This document shows positions 23,610 through 36,409 of a stretch of 64,000 nt of DNA, piece by piece; positions within the stretch are counted from its first letter, which is position 1, and each line of letters begins with the position of its first letter. This DNA comes from Gloeophyllum trabeum ATCC 11539 (Eukaryota > Basidiomycota > Agaricomycetes > Gloeophyllales > Gloeophyllaceae). A program made the translations under genes and the position numbers. The stretch lies in the NCBI RefSeq assembly GCF_000344685.1, contig NW_006920416.1, positions 839,771-903,770 on the forward strand. Direction: 5' to 3'. Under the pieces are notes generated by a model. It was not told where the DNA came from and made no database searches. It saw nothing but the letters and a program-made list of their open reading frames with translations.

Positions 23610-25141
23610 GTGTCCTTGATGTTTTGACGTCCCTGCTGTATGACTAACTTATTCATAACTCTCTCCTGCTCACGGTTGCTGTTCATCACTCTGTGTTTGC
23701 GCTAGTCGCAGTAGTTGTATCGGTGGTCTCGCCTATCTAGCTGGTCCGAAGGCGAGCTTGTGTATCCGTTCTTATGCTCTTGTTCACGTTGTATCTAGGA
23801 TAGGATGGATGTATGGAATACATCACAGTGCTATGTGATCTGGTCGGGCAGAAATTAACTTTGTAGTGCACATGGGCATCAACGTGCGTTGGACTGCAAC
23901 AGAACGGCTAATTACTTGCTTGACTGCGACGGTGGTACGGAAGCGCCGGACCAGGACCCCGTGCACACCTTACAGCAGACCAGCATTTGTGAGTGCTTGA
24001 GTTCCACCTCATCATGTTACTTAACCTAGCGAGATTGCGGTTATATCATGTTTATACGTTCGAGGTCGTCTATCGCAGCGTGTTATGGACGATCTCGAGT
24101 GTAGGAGCTTGGTGTAACTCAACTCGGTAGCCGCTTCAAAGGGCTCAAGGTAAGTATCGATTGATATTTTCCATATTTGCCCTTGAAACGCGTCTGCATA
24201 ACCTCTGGCTCATACGTCTGGAAATTCCCCGTACTCGAATCCTATGTGTGGTATGCCTATCTACTGCACAACCTCACTGGCACTCATACGCACATACACT
24301 GAGAACCCATTGCCATCAAGGTAGCCTTCCAACTTTGACGCCAGTGTACAATTTTGACGTTGCAGGACACTTTCCTGGTATTGTAGCTGCCTGGTGACGA
24401 GGGAAGTAAGATCAGCAGTCTCCTGGGCCCGTTGTCCGTAAGAGGTGTCTCCTGCCCTTAGCTCAACATCCGGCGCCATTCTCTCTCGTCCGGGAAAACT
24501 GGTGCGTAATATTGGAGGACTCCGCTTGATGCGAGCTCTTTATACATACTCCACTGCAGTTTTACACAGGCTCCACCCCTTTGATTCTCCTTTGTGTGGT
24601 ATGTTTGCACGAAATATCGCCAGAGAGCGCCGACTTTTCACCATTGTTGGCTTGTAGCGTCGCGCATGTTGGCAGACATGTATTAGAACATGCATGCATT
24701 CACCGAGAGGTATCATGGGTCCCATGCTGCAATTACCATTTGAGACCAAATGTAGGTCCGGCCGGCCACTCACGGTGTGGCAACCCAAAAGCTTAATCGA
24801 TTGCGAAAATCCAGGCACGACAACTGCCATATGCTGCAACAGGAGGCTGGCCTCTCCATAAGAGGCTGCATCGGCTCAAATTTCCGACATAAAAGTCCTC
24901 AGGCAACAACGCTCCCCGTCGCTCTCTCTGTTGCTCGACGTTCACAGCGCTGGGCCTTGTTGACAGAACGAAAAGCAGCACTGACGGACCGAGAAGCAGA
25001 ACAAGGATCAGGAGGCGCACTAAGATAGCAGTCTAGGTTCGTAAGCGTGCTTATTTATGTCCAGACTGTGGCTCATATCCTACGGTATGATCCTTCTGAC
25101 TATCTTGGGCTTACAGAGAGCCGTCGACCCCGCACTTCGCA
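23610..25141. other. Intergenic, nothing recognised
   Basis: About 1.5 kb between the Tos1-like gene and the arrestin gene. Short ORFs at 24161-24657 and 24777-25028 have no domains or splice support. Confidence 0.4.
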
Positions 25142-27872
25142 ATGGCCGCCACAAGCAAGTCCAAGAACTCGCTGTCCATCCGTTTGACAGAGTCAGTCGT
25201 CTTCCTTCGCGCTCCAGACGCCATTGGCAGACGCCGTGCCCAGAATGACAACGCCCCGCCTGCGATGCTGCGCGGGCTCCTGACGCTGAACCTGGTCAAG
25301 CCGACGAGGATAAAGAGCATCGAGGTTGAGCTCCAGGGCAAATCGAGCACCGCTTGGCCGGAAGGTAAGTCGCTCTCCAGCTTATCTGGTTTAACAGTGG
25401 CCTGAATCTTCAGGCTCGCGGAAACAGGTGTCGGAGCGAGGCGCATTGAGATAACGGAAGAACACAAGATTTACACCGCATCGACGGTCTTCTTCCGTGC
25501 GGGCTCGACCCCCGCCTCGTCCTCCCGTCGCACACTCTCGGTGGGCCCAGGACTGTCCCTTTACCACGACGACGAAGCGGTCACAGATACGTTCGGACAC
25601 GGCGAGCACGCCGATACACCGCGGGGCAGCCCTTCTCGAGAGCCGAGCCGGGAGCGCGGACGTGTGTCCAGGCGGGTGAGCATGGACTACTCGCACTTCC
25701 AGCGCGACGCAATCTCCCATCACGAGAACACGCACTTCGCGACACCCCCGTACACCCCTCGTCCCGCTTCGCCTGTGGCTGAGGTTCATCCCCCCGCCCT
25801 AAGTCCGGCTGCGTCGATCTACCACACTCAACACAGCAGCCCGGCGGCGTCGACGTCGCAGCTGAACGTGACTCCTATGACTCCTATCACACCCAGGTCG
25901 GAAGAGCCTGCGAGTCACCTTGAGGATTCTCGGAATATGCTGCGCGAGCATTTGGACGAGAGTAAGGCTCCAGCTTTTCGCGATCAGGGAATCAAGTATA
26001 TTGACTTGCTTCTGATAGGTCCCGGACCTCGTCGCCCAAACTTGTCGACGACGAACTCGTCGGCATCTAGCCTACGCTCAGACCGCGACCAGTCCTCACG
26101 TCGGCAAAGCCTGGACGAAGACTCGGGGTACGCCTTTGCTTCCTCCCGTGAGGGGAGCCGCATCCGCTCGCCGTCCCCGCACGACGAGCGCGGCCGGAAG
26201 CACAAGCGCTTCACGTTCGCCGCCGTCACAAACGTGATGGACTCCGTGCGCGACCGCTTCCGCTCAAGCTCGCCGAGGATGCGCGTTGCGAATTCGAGGG
26301 AGCACACCCTGGAGCGGAGCGTCGATCGCGAGGCGGAATTCAGGAGGGGGCGGACGCTGGAGAAGGGCAAGGGGAAGGAGCCCGTGGTTGATGGTGTGGG
26401 GCTCATGTCCCCGAGGAAGGAGAAGTCGGCGTTGGGGAGAGTGGGCGAGCTGCTCGGGTTGGAGGAGGAAGACGAGGAGTATGGGGATGGGTGGAAGGAG
26501 TTCAAGAAGGGTGAGTCAGTCCCGCCGACCCTCCTTCGCCGATGTTGACGTAGTTCATGCACTCTAGGCACCTACACGTACCCCATCTCCTTCACCATCC
26601 CTGCGAGTTCTCCGCCGACGCTCAGATGCGAGTATGGGAGCGTGATCTGGCGCCTCAAGGCATACGTACACCGGCCAGGCGCGTTCAAGACGAAACTCAC
26701 TGCGTCGAGGGAAGTCACCCTTGTCGCGTGCCCGGAGGAAGATGCCGAGGATACCGAGAACATTATTGTCGAACGACAGTGGGATGATCAATTGCAGTAC
26801 TTCATCTCGATCTCTGGCAGGACGTTCCACATCGGCGGGACGATGCCGGTACACTTAACGCTTATGCCCTTGGATAAGATCAAAGTATACCGGATATCGA
26901 TCTTGCTCGAAGGTGGGTTGTGCTTGTTTCTTCGTTTCATGTGCATCTCTGCTGACTGTGTACTGAAGAACGGGTGGACTATCTCGCCAATATGAAGCGC
27001 GTGGTTAGAACAGACCCGATTCGCCGGATCATTCTCATGTCCCTCAAGCACGGCGAGAAAGACTGTCCTCCGTTACTTCCCCTCGATTCGGACGATCCCG
27101 AGGCATTTAAGAACTCACCTTTGTATGTCTTGCTCAATCCAGAAGACGACGCGTCGGAACTGGCGTCTTCTTTCATGGGTCCGGGGCCGTGGACTCTACA
27201 CACGGAGTTGCAGCTCCCGAGTTCCTGCGATCAGATCAACTTCACGAACAGGAATAAGAAGAGTAATATCTCCATCACGCATACCCTCAAGATCATCTTC
27301 CGGGTGGAGCGGGGCGACGACCAGTTCATTGACCAGAAGACGGGGAAGAGGAAGATGTTCGACATCGTCGTGCAGACTCCGGTCCACATCCTCTCGGTGA
27401 GTTCGGTCGCCCGCGATGGACCCGGTCAAACGGGCGCTTACTCTTGCTTATCCAGTGCATGTGCAACCCCGATTGGATAGCGCTGCCCCCGTATTCGGAG
27501 AATGCCAACGACATTCTACCCCAGCCTGAGGCGTGTCCTTGTAAAGGCAAGGGCCTGTCACCCAATCTGGATGGAGATGCGTTGGACCTCCCGGGACCAT
27601 CCCGCCCGTCATCCTCGCATTTCCACCACAACCCTCTCGTGTCTACGTCATCCGCCATGCATCACCCGCTCGAACGCATAGACTCGCGCCGATCAACAGA
27701 TTCGTCAGAAGAGGGTTCTCGGCCGCCCCATTTACACCACCACTCTCCATCACCGGCCCCGCCGGATAGTCTTGTTGAACGCAATAGGCGATTTGAAAGA
27801 CTCGTCGCCGGACAGGAGACCGAGCTCGGCGAAGCACCACCTCCGTATCATGAAGTAGCTCGTATTGCATAG
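25142..27872 (+). CDS. Arrestin-related trafficking adaptor (alpha-arrestin)
   Basis: Five exons (25142-25364, 25428-26510, 26568-26912, 26969-27396, 27456-27872) join in frame to 831 residues. The N-terminal arrestin fold begins LSIRLTESVVFLRAPD and includes LRGLLTLNLVKPTRIKSIEVELQG. It is interrupted by a long disordered Ser/Pro/Arg insert (about 100-430) before YTYPISFTIPASSPPTLRCEYGS. The C-terminal arrestin domain includes GRTFHIGGTMPVHLTLMPL and YRISILLEERVDYLA. Near the end are LPPY and PPPY motifs, the latter a PPxY that binds WW domains of Rsp5/NEDD4 ligases. Such proteins recruit the ligase to plasma-membrane transporters for endocytosis. The fourth exon joins only at an AAG acceptor. 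An extra 57-nt in-frame intron (25962-26018) is possible. Confidence 0.9.
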
Positions 27873-28100
27873 ATGTATCTTGGACTATATAGACGTTCTT
27901 TAGGTGATGGGTGGGGGCTACAAGGATCACTGTAAATTAGCCATAGAAGGAGAGGCTTTCTCTCCATAATATGAAATGAACCGCGTCTCATACATGTACT
28001 AACAGTACAGAGTATGTGTCTAAGGGATGCGAAACGCGGAAAAATATACAGGAGTCATGCGCTCATAGTGCTCGTAGGATTGTCGTGTCATATGCGTCCG

Positions 28101-31100
28101 TCAAGTGGATTTTGTCCTAACATGATCTATGTCGTCTGTCATCACTGCGTCCTCGGGTATATCTGCCATAGGTATCTCCTCCATGTGCCCAGCATTGGGT
28201 GGCGGCTGCCGGTATGCGCTTGTACGGCTGACCACACTGCGCAAGCTGCGTTGTTCTGCCATCGTGCCTTCGTCCGGTTGAGCACGGAACTCGGGAGGGA
28301 TCATGACAGCCCTGTCAATCGCGACTGGGAGACCCCGGTGACGGCCACGTATCATCACGATACATATGATCAACTTGGACAAGGGTCGGAAGGCGCCTGA
28401 GAACGAGTAGTTCGCCTGCTAGGAATCAGTTATACTGTAACGAGTATGTTTACTGGAAAAACAGACCGTAGGGAGCCCGAGACTCAGCCCGACAGTGCCA
28501 TATGCCGAAACTAGTTCAAAAACTAGAAGAGATGAAGTTAATTCGGATAGTTCCACCGTCTCTGGCAATCACTTACTTATTGAGAAGATATTAAACCAAG
28601 ATTGATTATCCTCAGCATCGATATTATGTCGCTGTGCGAACGTCTCGGACTGTGTAATGCGCCTGTGGAAGTCATGTCACTTACCTCAATGATGCACAAC
28701 AGAACAAGAGCCAGGCCCAACCACCACATGTCTACTCAAGTATCAGGGACTTGACAACAACGGGAAAAATATGGCTTGTACTGACCGAATGCGAGCTGCT
28801 TGCGAGCATGCCATGCCAAGTAGCGGCTCCAGACTGCAACGCGAGGCCCAGTAGTTTGAAATTCCACGTCATTCTCGGATTCGTCGTCTTCTTCGAAGAC
28901 TCCCAGCGACTGCTCCTCGTATACGTTCGTTGAACGCACACTGTAATCATGAGTGCGAATTACAACGCAACAACTTTTCAAACATACCTCAGGGCGATAG
29001 GATCTAAAACACAGGGTAAGGTATACATGTCTTCCCATAGGTGAAAGAATTACTCACAGACGCTGATATACATCATGATTACGTATAGGACCCTGCGTAA
29101 GAGACGTGGTGAATCCAAGAAAATGTGACAGATTCGCGGCACGTACTTCACAGCAGGTGCCAGAGCGGACAGCGAAACGGCAGAAAATCCCGCCGCACGC
29201 ACAGCTGTAGCTTGCAAAAGCCCAACAATCACCCTTGTACCGGCTGGTATGGCCTCGATGACTGGAGTGCCAATGTCCAGGACGAGGAACGACACCCAAT
29301 CTGTGCAGCTAAAGAGGTGTCAAAACAAGCTAACGTAGCTCACGAAAGCACCGTACGTGAGTGTCACGAGAACAATGAGCAAAAACCAAGTCTGATGCGA
29401 AGGAAAGAGGTAGATGAAACATCGACGAGGGTGGTCCAGTAGGAAGTGCAACGTCTCGTTTAACCGTGATCTAGGAGGAACCACTTTTGTCATGGTCCAT
29501 CTAGACACAAATCGTGAGACTCCATCGCACAGTAGAGAGACTGGACTCACATCATAAGCCGCAGACTGCGTGGCCCATCAATATCAGAAACGCTGAATGA
29601 AGGCCAAAAGTGGAATCCACTCACAAAATAGGCTATACAGGTGAACTTAGGATGTGGCCGTGAATTAGAGATAGAGCACTTACGAAGGCGGTATTACCAG
29701 CTAAGATAAGAAATATTACAAAAAATATCATTGGATAAGCTGTCTGGAAGGGTATCATAGATTGATCTACGAGGGAGGTTCCCGTATTCGTGTACGCCGA
29801 GACGACTTGAAATAATGCAAACCTAGGACAAATCAGGCATTAGTGTTATTAAACACAAAGTATAACTGAACACACCAAGGTGGTGGGAGGTTCCGATGCA
29901 AAGCTGGTGGCTTGAAGTCTGAACTCCAACGACTTTCCGACATGTACGGCGCGATGACGATAAAGGAAATGGCCTGGACGCAAATGTGGTACTAGACGCA
30001 CAGTGAGAATGACTTGTCCAAAACATTCAACCGGGCATAACTCACTACTGGGACGATCCATAGCAAGGCATTCAGAGCTCGGTATTCGACCCCGCCAAGT
30101 TCCTCCAGTTCGTCGTTCGTAAGCTCGTAAAAGGCCGAATTACGTCCTACAATCGCGTCAAAGGAGATATAAGGCACTGGTTTGACACCAGCCGGCACTT
30201 CCCCGCGCGTTGAAGCAATCGTCTGCGTCCGAGGCATCGTCATCGTGCGGTGCAATTTCTGCTGCACCTCAGGAAAGAAATATCGGAATACACGGGACAG
30301 GATCTCGTGTGGCATCGGAAACCCTCCGAATCCGCGATGTTTTGTCCGCACACCAGTGGGGTAGCGAGGGAATGTGTGGCTTGTCGACATTGTGGGGCGT
30401 AGCGTGACAGAAGGCCTCCTTCCAGGTCCTGTAGTTTATCACATCACAATTTGAATTTCAAACCCGGTGGAACAACTTACTGCGCTCGTCCTGCGTGTCG
30501 GTGGGCTCTATACTCGGCCGTCGGTAAGCAGTACTTTGTTCTGATATGACGGAGGCCCGCCTTCCCCGCTCTCTGTCCACAGACGTGAAGCGTTGCCGAC
30601 GAGGTTCAGGGGCAAATTCAACGGTCTGTGTCCTAGGCAGGGGATCAGGCTCTCTGGAAGTATATGCCGCCACATTGACAGTCGGGTAGCGACGAAAATT
30701 CTCTTCGTTCGCTATACGACTATGGCATGAGCGTATTTCTCATTGCGCTGGAAATGGCCAGGACGAACCGGTCACTGAGGCAGACCTAAATCGGCGAGCC
30801 ATACCAGGATCGGACAGACGACGTCCTTTCCTGCGTTACTTCTCTCAGTAAGAAAATATGGTTACGAACATGAGTGCAGAAACACCTTGATCTGTCAGGA
30901 GTGGTCGCCCCTTCCGTCTGCTCCTCATGATGCTCTGAGCTACTTGAACTTATGGTGGAGCTGCGGTCTGGACTAACTGACGGCCGGTCCGCGAAACTGA
31001 GCTGATGATTCTGACCTTCGGTCTGTACCTCCCGTGTATCTACAGCTGGGCCTCGCGCAGGGGTGTGCAGCGTCGACTCTGTCCGGCCCTCACTTATCCA

Positions 31101-31858
31101 CCCGCTGGGATCCACCAGCTTCGGCGCGTCGTCCATTCTGCGTATCATGTCCGTCCGCAGCTTTTTCACTGAGCTCGGCTTGCGCTCCTTCGGCGTGCTC
31201 TCCTCGCTCTCCTCCTTCACCGAGGTCAGCCGCTTGCGCCGCCGGAGCATGTTAACCATTTTGCTGTGCCAGGGTATGATGGTCGCCTCGACATCGATCT
31301 TCACTTTCGTGCGCTTCGCGGCCTCCGCCTCGACCATGTGTTCGAATGTCTTGGCAAAGAAATACCTGCGGTCAGCGGGAATGGTTTCAGTGTCCATTTA
31401 ATATCGGGGGGTCGTCGGACCTCACCTCCGTATATAGACCATTACCCACGACACGAGCACCTACTGAGTTATTAGCAAGCAGCAAATATTGTGGAGTGGC
31501 TACGTACGGGGCTCCCTAGACACATCTGAATGAAGAGAATGGCCTGTTGCCATCCTGTTAACTGGCTGAGATCCACCGTCGCAAGTCCACAGACTGCCAT
31601 GGCACTGATGCAGTTGAAGAGCGCATCGATGTATGAGATCGGATACTCTCCATTGCTTGCGTACAGAATGCCGGAAAATAGGATAGGCGTAAAGGTGCTA
31701 GATGCAAGACTTAGTCTCTGTTACTCGAAAGAAAGTAGCATACGCACAAGACGATGAGATGAACCCGATAAAAGTTCAGGTGACTCCTCAGATACCTCCA
31801 GAAGTCTTTCTTGGGCTGATCCTCTGCCTTCGGAAGGGTGTCGACTCGCGATTGCATT
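28101..31858 (-). CDS. TRK1: TRK-type high-affinity potassium transporter
   Basis: Minus-strand multi-exon gene. Start at ATG 31858 (MQSRVDTLPKAEDQPKKD), then RSHLNFYRVHLIVL and FTPILFSGILYASNGEYPIS, the first TRK membrane segments. ALFNCISAMAVCGLATVDLS carries the first selectivity-filter Gly. A long hydrophilic loop (about 30458-31400) follows, then PYISFDAIVGRNSAFYELTN, a TRK signature. Later exons give LDIGTPVIEAIPAG, AVRAAGFSAVSLSALAPAVK, RYLAWHARKQLAFG, VSAYGTVGLSLGLPT and FRPLSKLIICIVMIRGRHRG before a hydrophilic tail ending at 28101. TRK proteins mediate K+ uptake at the plasma membrane. All core elements are visible and I see no disrupting stop once introns are removed. Convergent with the arrestin gene, 228 bp apart. 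Confidence 0.92.
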
Positions 31859-34719
31859 ATAGGGCTCCTCGGTCAGAACTCCTGCCTGCAGAAAGGGGCA
31901 ACAGCGACCCAGGTCGGACTCTATGCGCTGCGAGGATCAACGCTGCTCTCCAAGGCGTTCCGTGCAGATATTCAGCCAGCAAGCAGTCCTAAGAAGTCAT
32001 TCGCGTTCACACAGCAGATTCATATACGGCGCAACTGGTAAGGCCGGTGGCTGAACTAGGCAGTCAGCTTTCGAACGTGTCTCCACTTGCCAAATCGGTC
32101 CGAAATAGCAGGAATAGCCAATTGGCTTGTGATTATTAGGGGGGGGAGGGCGCTCCATCGTCTGACCGCGGATGTTGTCGATGAAGGGGACGCTAGAGGA
32201 CGATGGGCCTAGTATAAAAGTCGCGATGGAGGTCGAGAAGAAGTCGTGCCATGCTCTCGATGACTCCGACGCCTGCGATCCCCAGTTTTCTGTCCACGCG
32301 CCTCATGCGTCCTATTGCCACACCCCGATTATGTGTTTGCCGGATGATGACTCGAAACCTGAAGGGACGAAGACGTGTTGCGATACTGGATGCGCGTAAA
32401 GCGTCTAGAGTAGTGCAGAATATGCGGCGAGCCTCCTCAGACATAGCAAGCGCTTACCCGAGGAGGTTGGGAGGGGGCCAGGGTATGGTTAGCAGACCTT
32501 CAAGACAGCACGACATATTTATACCTTTTTGCTGCGTGGCTAACTGTCTCTCGACCTCTCGTAGCGTGATCACTCTGCGCTTGCGATAAGGTGAGCTCTT
32601 ATTGCTAGTTGTCAAGCTTCCTCTGACTTTCGATTCTGCTCAGAACGTGCGAGGTACATTTTGGCGCCTTCAAAGGCCGCACAGGCTTCCAAACATGACA
32701 TGTCCATGCAGTGACACCTATGCATCATCGGCTCTAAATATTGCGAGTAACTTAGCATACCTCGCGAGTCTCCTCGTTGGGTACCCGCTTCTGGAGGTTG
32801 TCTCACTGCTTATAGGCTGCATCGCCGGAATAAGCGGCGGACTTTGCTGTGCCACCGGAAGCTCAGCCAGAGCTGAGATCGCCCGGGATCATGGCTCTCC
32901 CAGGTACGACCAGCCGCGATATGATACGCCACACAGTCCTCTTTTAGTTCGCTGTATTCATGGTTGACAGGGCCAGCCAGCTACCTCGTACGAAGATAAC
33001 TCCTAGCGTTGGGCGTTGCATCGAATCCCTGATCTCATTTCATTCGTCTGATAGCGTCCTACTGGCTTGGCGCACACAGGGCCTGCAGCGATGCATGGTA
33101 TTCAGAAGGATAAATTGGCAGTACTCTGATATGGAATGAATGCGGTACAACTTTATGGTACTCAATGTCGGCGGTGAGTCAGACATGCATTGATGTATTA
33201 TCCTTGCCGTCTCGCAATTACAGGGCGTCACAATTGGACAACCCCGACTCAGTGCGGCGGCTGGAGCCACAGAGGGCTTGGGCCGAAAGGGCAGGAGACT
33301 AAGTAATAAGCACCCAGCACTGCCCTGGGTCCCGCGGTGCTGCAGCAGAAGTGCGAGCCAGTGGTTCTGGCAACGGTTTCCAAGGTCTACGACATTTAGA
33401 CGTGTGCTGAATATGTTCAATGAGACCACGCATTTCATCTCCTGAGGGTATCGTATGGGAAGATAGAGAGTGTGGATGGTTAGGTTCAACTTCCGATGCT
33501 GATGCTGATGCTGAAACCACTGCAGTCCACGTCTCACCCGAATTTAGAATTGTGCAAATGCGCTGCGAGATGCCCAACATTGTCATGGTCTAGGTTTCCG
33601 ATATACATGACAAGTGGCCAAGGCGCTGCCATATGCCACAGCTGTGCTGCTGCACAATGCGGTTCACGGAACGAGTCTCACAGAAGTCGCCTCCTACTTC
33701 GAAATCTTCAGCAAAGACAAGCAGGGAATAAAGGCCTCTGTCAGGCTTCCAGGGCATGCCGGTGGGGAGTCCACTAGTACAGTGCCACGCCTGTCACTGT
33801 CTTTCATGACTAGGGGAAGTCCTTGAGAGAACCCACCATCCAACGACTCCTTTGAAGTCAGCCTTCTTCAGCTGCGCACTTCTGTGTTCAAGCTCTCGTC
33901 GTGGGACAGGAAAAGGTGCAGATAGAGGAGATTAATGGAGGCTTGTACAAGGATAGAAGCCTCAGCGCGCCCCGGCGGGGGAAATGGAAATGCACCACCC
34001 AAGTAGTCATACCTCCAGCAACCTCTACAATGCTCCCCAAGAGCCTACCACTGTCATGCAGAGATTGCCATCATGAATCCCGGGGTAATAAACGTGCCCG
34101 TAACCAAGGAGTCGATAACTTGAAAGACGTGACTTAGGTAGGTGGCGGGACTCTTTCTCGTTGCTCCTCAGTGCTCAGTCCATGTCTTTACCTAGGGAAG
34201 TGCGCAGAGTTGGCATGTTTCGTGAAGTCTACACTAGTATGGCTCCAGGAACCCCGGGATAGATGACGATGGGCAAAATGCGGTAAGCGCATGTGACATG
34301 CCCAAGTAGAACTGAATGAGGTATGCCATCGCTTCTTTTGTTCATCCGACGCAGCAGATTATGCCGTTAGGTGGACCGTGACAGCGGCATACCTACCGCT
34401 GGGGCAGAACATGCCATCTGAGCTACCGCCCAATGTGGGGGAATGGGTGTCGCTCGCGAGCCGACACCTATAGAGCCATCACACAAGGGAGTTAGGACAT
34501 GAAATAAAGAGGGCGGAGCGCTTTCATTGAATACATCATAATACATTTAAACATTCTGATCCTAGCTTTAGCATCACAAGGCCAATGCCATGGACATACA
34601 GGAAAGCACTATAAATGGCAAGGGCCAGCAAAAAAGGATGTTGATGAGCGAGAGAGTCAGAAGAAGCGCTGGCTCAGACAACAATGAACACATTCATCCA
34701 CGAAGCTGAAGGGTAATAG
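31859..34719. other. Long intergenic stretch with an orphan TATA box
   Basis: About 2.9 kb without a confident gene. TATAAAAG at 32213-32220 looks like a real TATA box, but ORFs downstream (32251-32589, 32602-32967) show no recognisable domain. A short (GATGCT)n tract lies near 33495-33512. Confidence 0.35.
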
Positions 34720-35409
34720 TCAAGGAGGTCCGGCCAGTTCCGGAACCCCGTGCCTCCAGTTTGCTCGATTAGAGGTGGCTTCACTGGCTCTGACATGACA
34801 CGGCAAGGCGGGAGGATTCTTGGGCCAACCAGCTAGCATACGGAACCTTGGGACTGCTGGTGCTCTGAGAGCAAGTCCGCGAGGTGTTGGCCCAAGCAGA
34901 GACATCGCCCTGTTACCACCGAGACGAACATGGTGGGTAGCCATCAGAAACAGTGGATTGTTTACAAAGACTTGTATATCCTTCATAACTGTTGAAAAAA
35001 TACCGCGAGGCCATATAGTGCTCTGAAGAATGGCCATGTGAGCCCACACTTCGGTGCAGGCCTTATTAGCGGCCTGCCACACGGAGCCTTGCTTGTGCAC
35101 ATAACCCAAAGCGGTCAGGAAGGCGCAGATCTGCTTGTAAATAGCGGCTACAAGACATATCAGTGAACTGGGCCATCACTCCTGAGGCGAGAGCATGGCT
35201 GAAAGCTCACCGCGGCAGCAGTTCCACCCGTTCGGGGCATCATGTTCTATGGCTCGAGTGTCTAGGTCGTACAAAATGCTGTACATAGTATGGACCAATT
35301 GGGGAAGAGCGAGAACTGCAGCCGTTGGGTTCAAGTTGGGCGGATGGAGATGTAGAGGATTGTTCATAGCTAAACTGCGCGCAAGCGTTGAGGTGTCTGG
35401 TGTGGTCAT
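34720..35409 (-). CDS. Spliced orphan protein, 208 residues
   Basis: Exon 1 (35409-35211) encodes MTTPDTSTLARSLAMNNPLH and ends at a GTGAGC donor; a 63-nt intron ends in TAG and exon 2 (35147-34720) continues in frame to a TGA, giving 208 residues. Around the junction it reads GWNCCRAAIYKQICAFLTAL, which looks like a genuine helical segment. Later parts include GSVWQAANKACTEVWAHMA and GIFSTVMKDIQVFVNNPLF. No family recognised and no clear membrane segment or signal. The matching frame across a well-formed intron is the main evidence that the gene is real. It lies in transposon-rich surroundings. Confidence 0.5.
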
Positions 35410-35844
35410 CCTCGAAGCTCAAGCATCAGCTTTTATTGCCACTGCGGGGCCCTAGTCATATCTGCGATCAGCTTCCTCCACTTCTCTGCAATCAGCGAGA
35501 CAATTGCAAGTGCAGTGGTTAGCACATATGGATAATGCCTTGCATTGTGTGAGTCATGGCAGCAACCCTTGGCCCCTTTGAATGTGCTCCATTTGTACAA
35601 ATGGTTGCTAACGCGTGCATCTCAAAAGATTGGCAGAATCAGGATTTCAAACCTGATAGAAATCATAGGACCCACAAGTGCATGCTGGAGCCTGAGGACC
35701 CCAGATAATACAGATAGTCACGAATGGGTTCGGTGCCAGTGGCGCAGAAGGCCATGTGTATCGAAAATATTATCAAGCATTTGAAAAGGCAAGATAGCCC
35801 TTTTGGACAGTCCTTGAAAGTTCGGGGTAGGAACTTGTTCCCGT
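35410..35844. other. Intergenic
   Basis: Upstream region of the minus-strand orphan gene, up to the LTR-like repeat. Nothing else recognised. Confidence 0.4.
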
Positions 35845-36409
35845 TGATATGCACTGACACACAACAATCACCAAGGACCAAAAGGAATAAACCTAAACCC
35901 CGTGATATGGGTGAAGGCGGTCCGAGACAACCGAAGGGTATTTAATAGTTCGAGGGGGAAAGGAGGAGTAAGACGCCGTAGGGTAGTCCGTAGGAAGACC
36001 TAGAAAAATAAAACAAAAACCTTGATGCCTGAAACAAACACTAATGGACGCTCCGGAGTATTTATCTCCGGAAAGTCGCAAACAAAGTTGCAAACCACGG
36101 AACTGAGTGTAGGTTCGGGCCCACGGGAGTAGAAAACGCTAAAGGGACTTGTTTAATTTTTATTTCGCTACGTGAGACGCACCAGAGCTAATTGAATCGA
36201 TGGCGGAGATAATTCACTCGACGAGTCAGGCCTATTGGCAAAGCTAAGATCGGTTATAATTCGCTAAGTTCGACGCTTTCGAACTTCTCGGGTCGCTGAG
36301 ATCGTAACGCTAATTCTCTGAGATGGTGAAGTCGAAACTTGTTTTTCTGTACGCTACTTTGTACAATTTATACTACAGGAATGGCTTTGCGACCGTCCGG
36401 AGATAAATA
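35845..36409 (+). repeat. LTR-like dispersed repeat, copy 1
   Basis: 565 bp in direct orientation with 62911-63474; I count about ten differences (about 98% identity), mostly transitions. It begins TGATATGCAC and in this copy continues ...ATAAATAACA, so TG...CA ends are possible. No matching target duplication found, so the exact element borders are unsure; the true repeat may extend right to about 36970. Best guess is a solo or fragmentary LTR of a retrotransposon. Confidence 0.6.

Noticed and set aside
31034..31401. Plus-strand Ser/Ala-rich ORFs at 31034-31401
   Set aside because: Antisense of the TRK hydrophilic loop, which is part of a convincing minus-strand gene.
32213..32599. Gene downstream of the TATAAAAG at 32213
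   Set aside because: The TATA box looks good, but the following ORFs have no domain, no coherent splice pattern and both strands are open, so coding status is not supported.
33485..33515. (GATGCT)n microsatellite as a feature of interest
   Set aside because: Only about three units; ordinary short tandem repeat.
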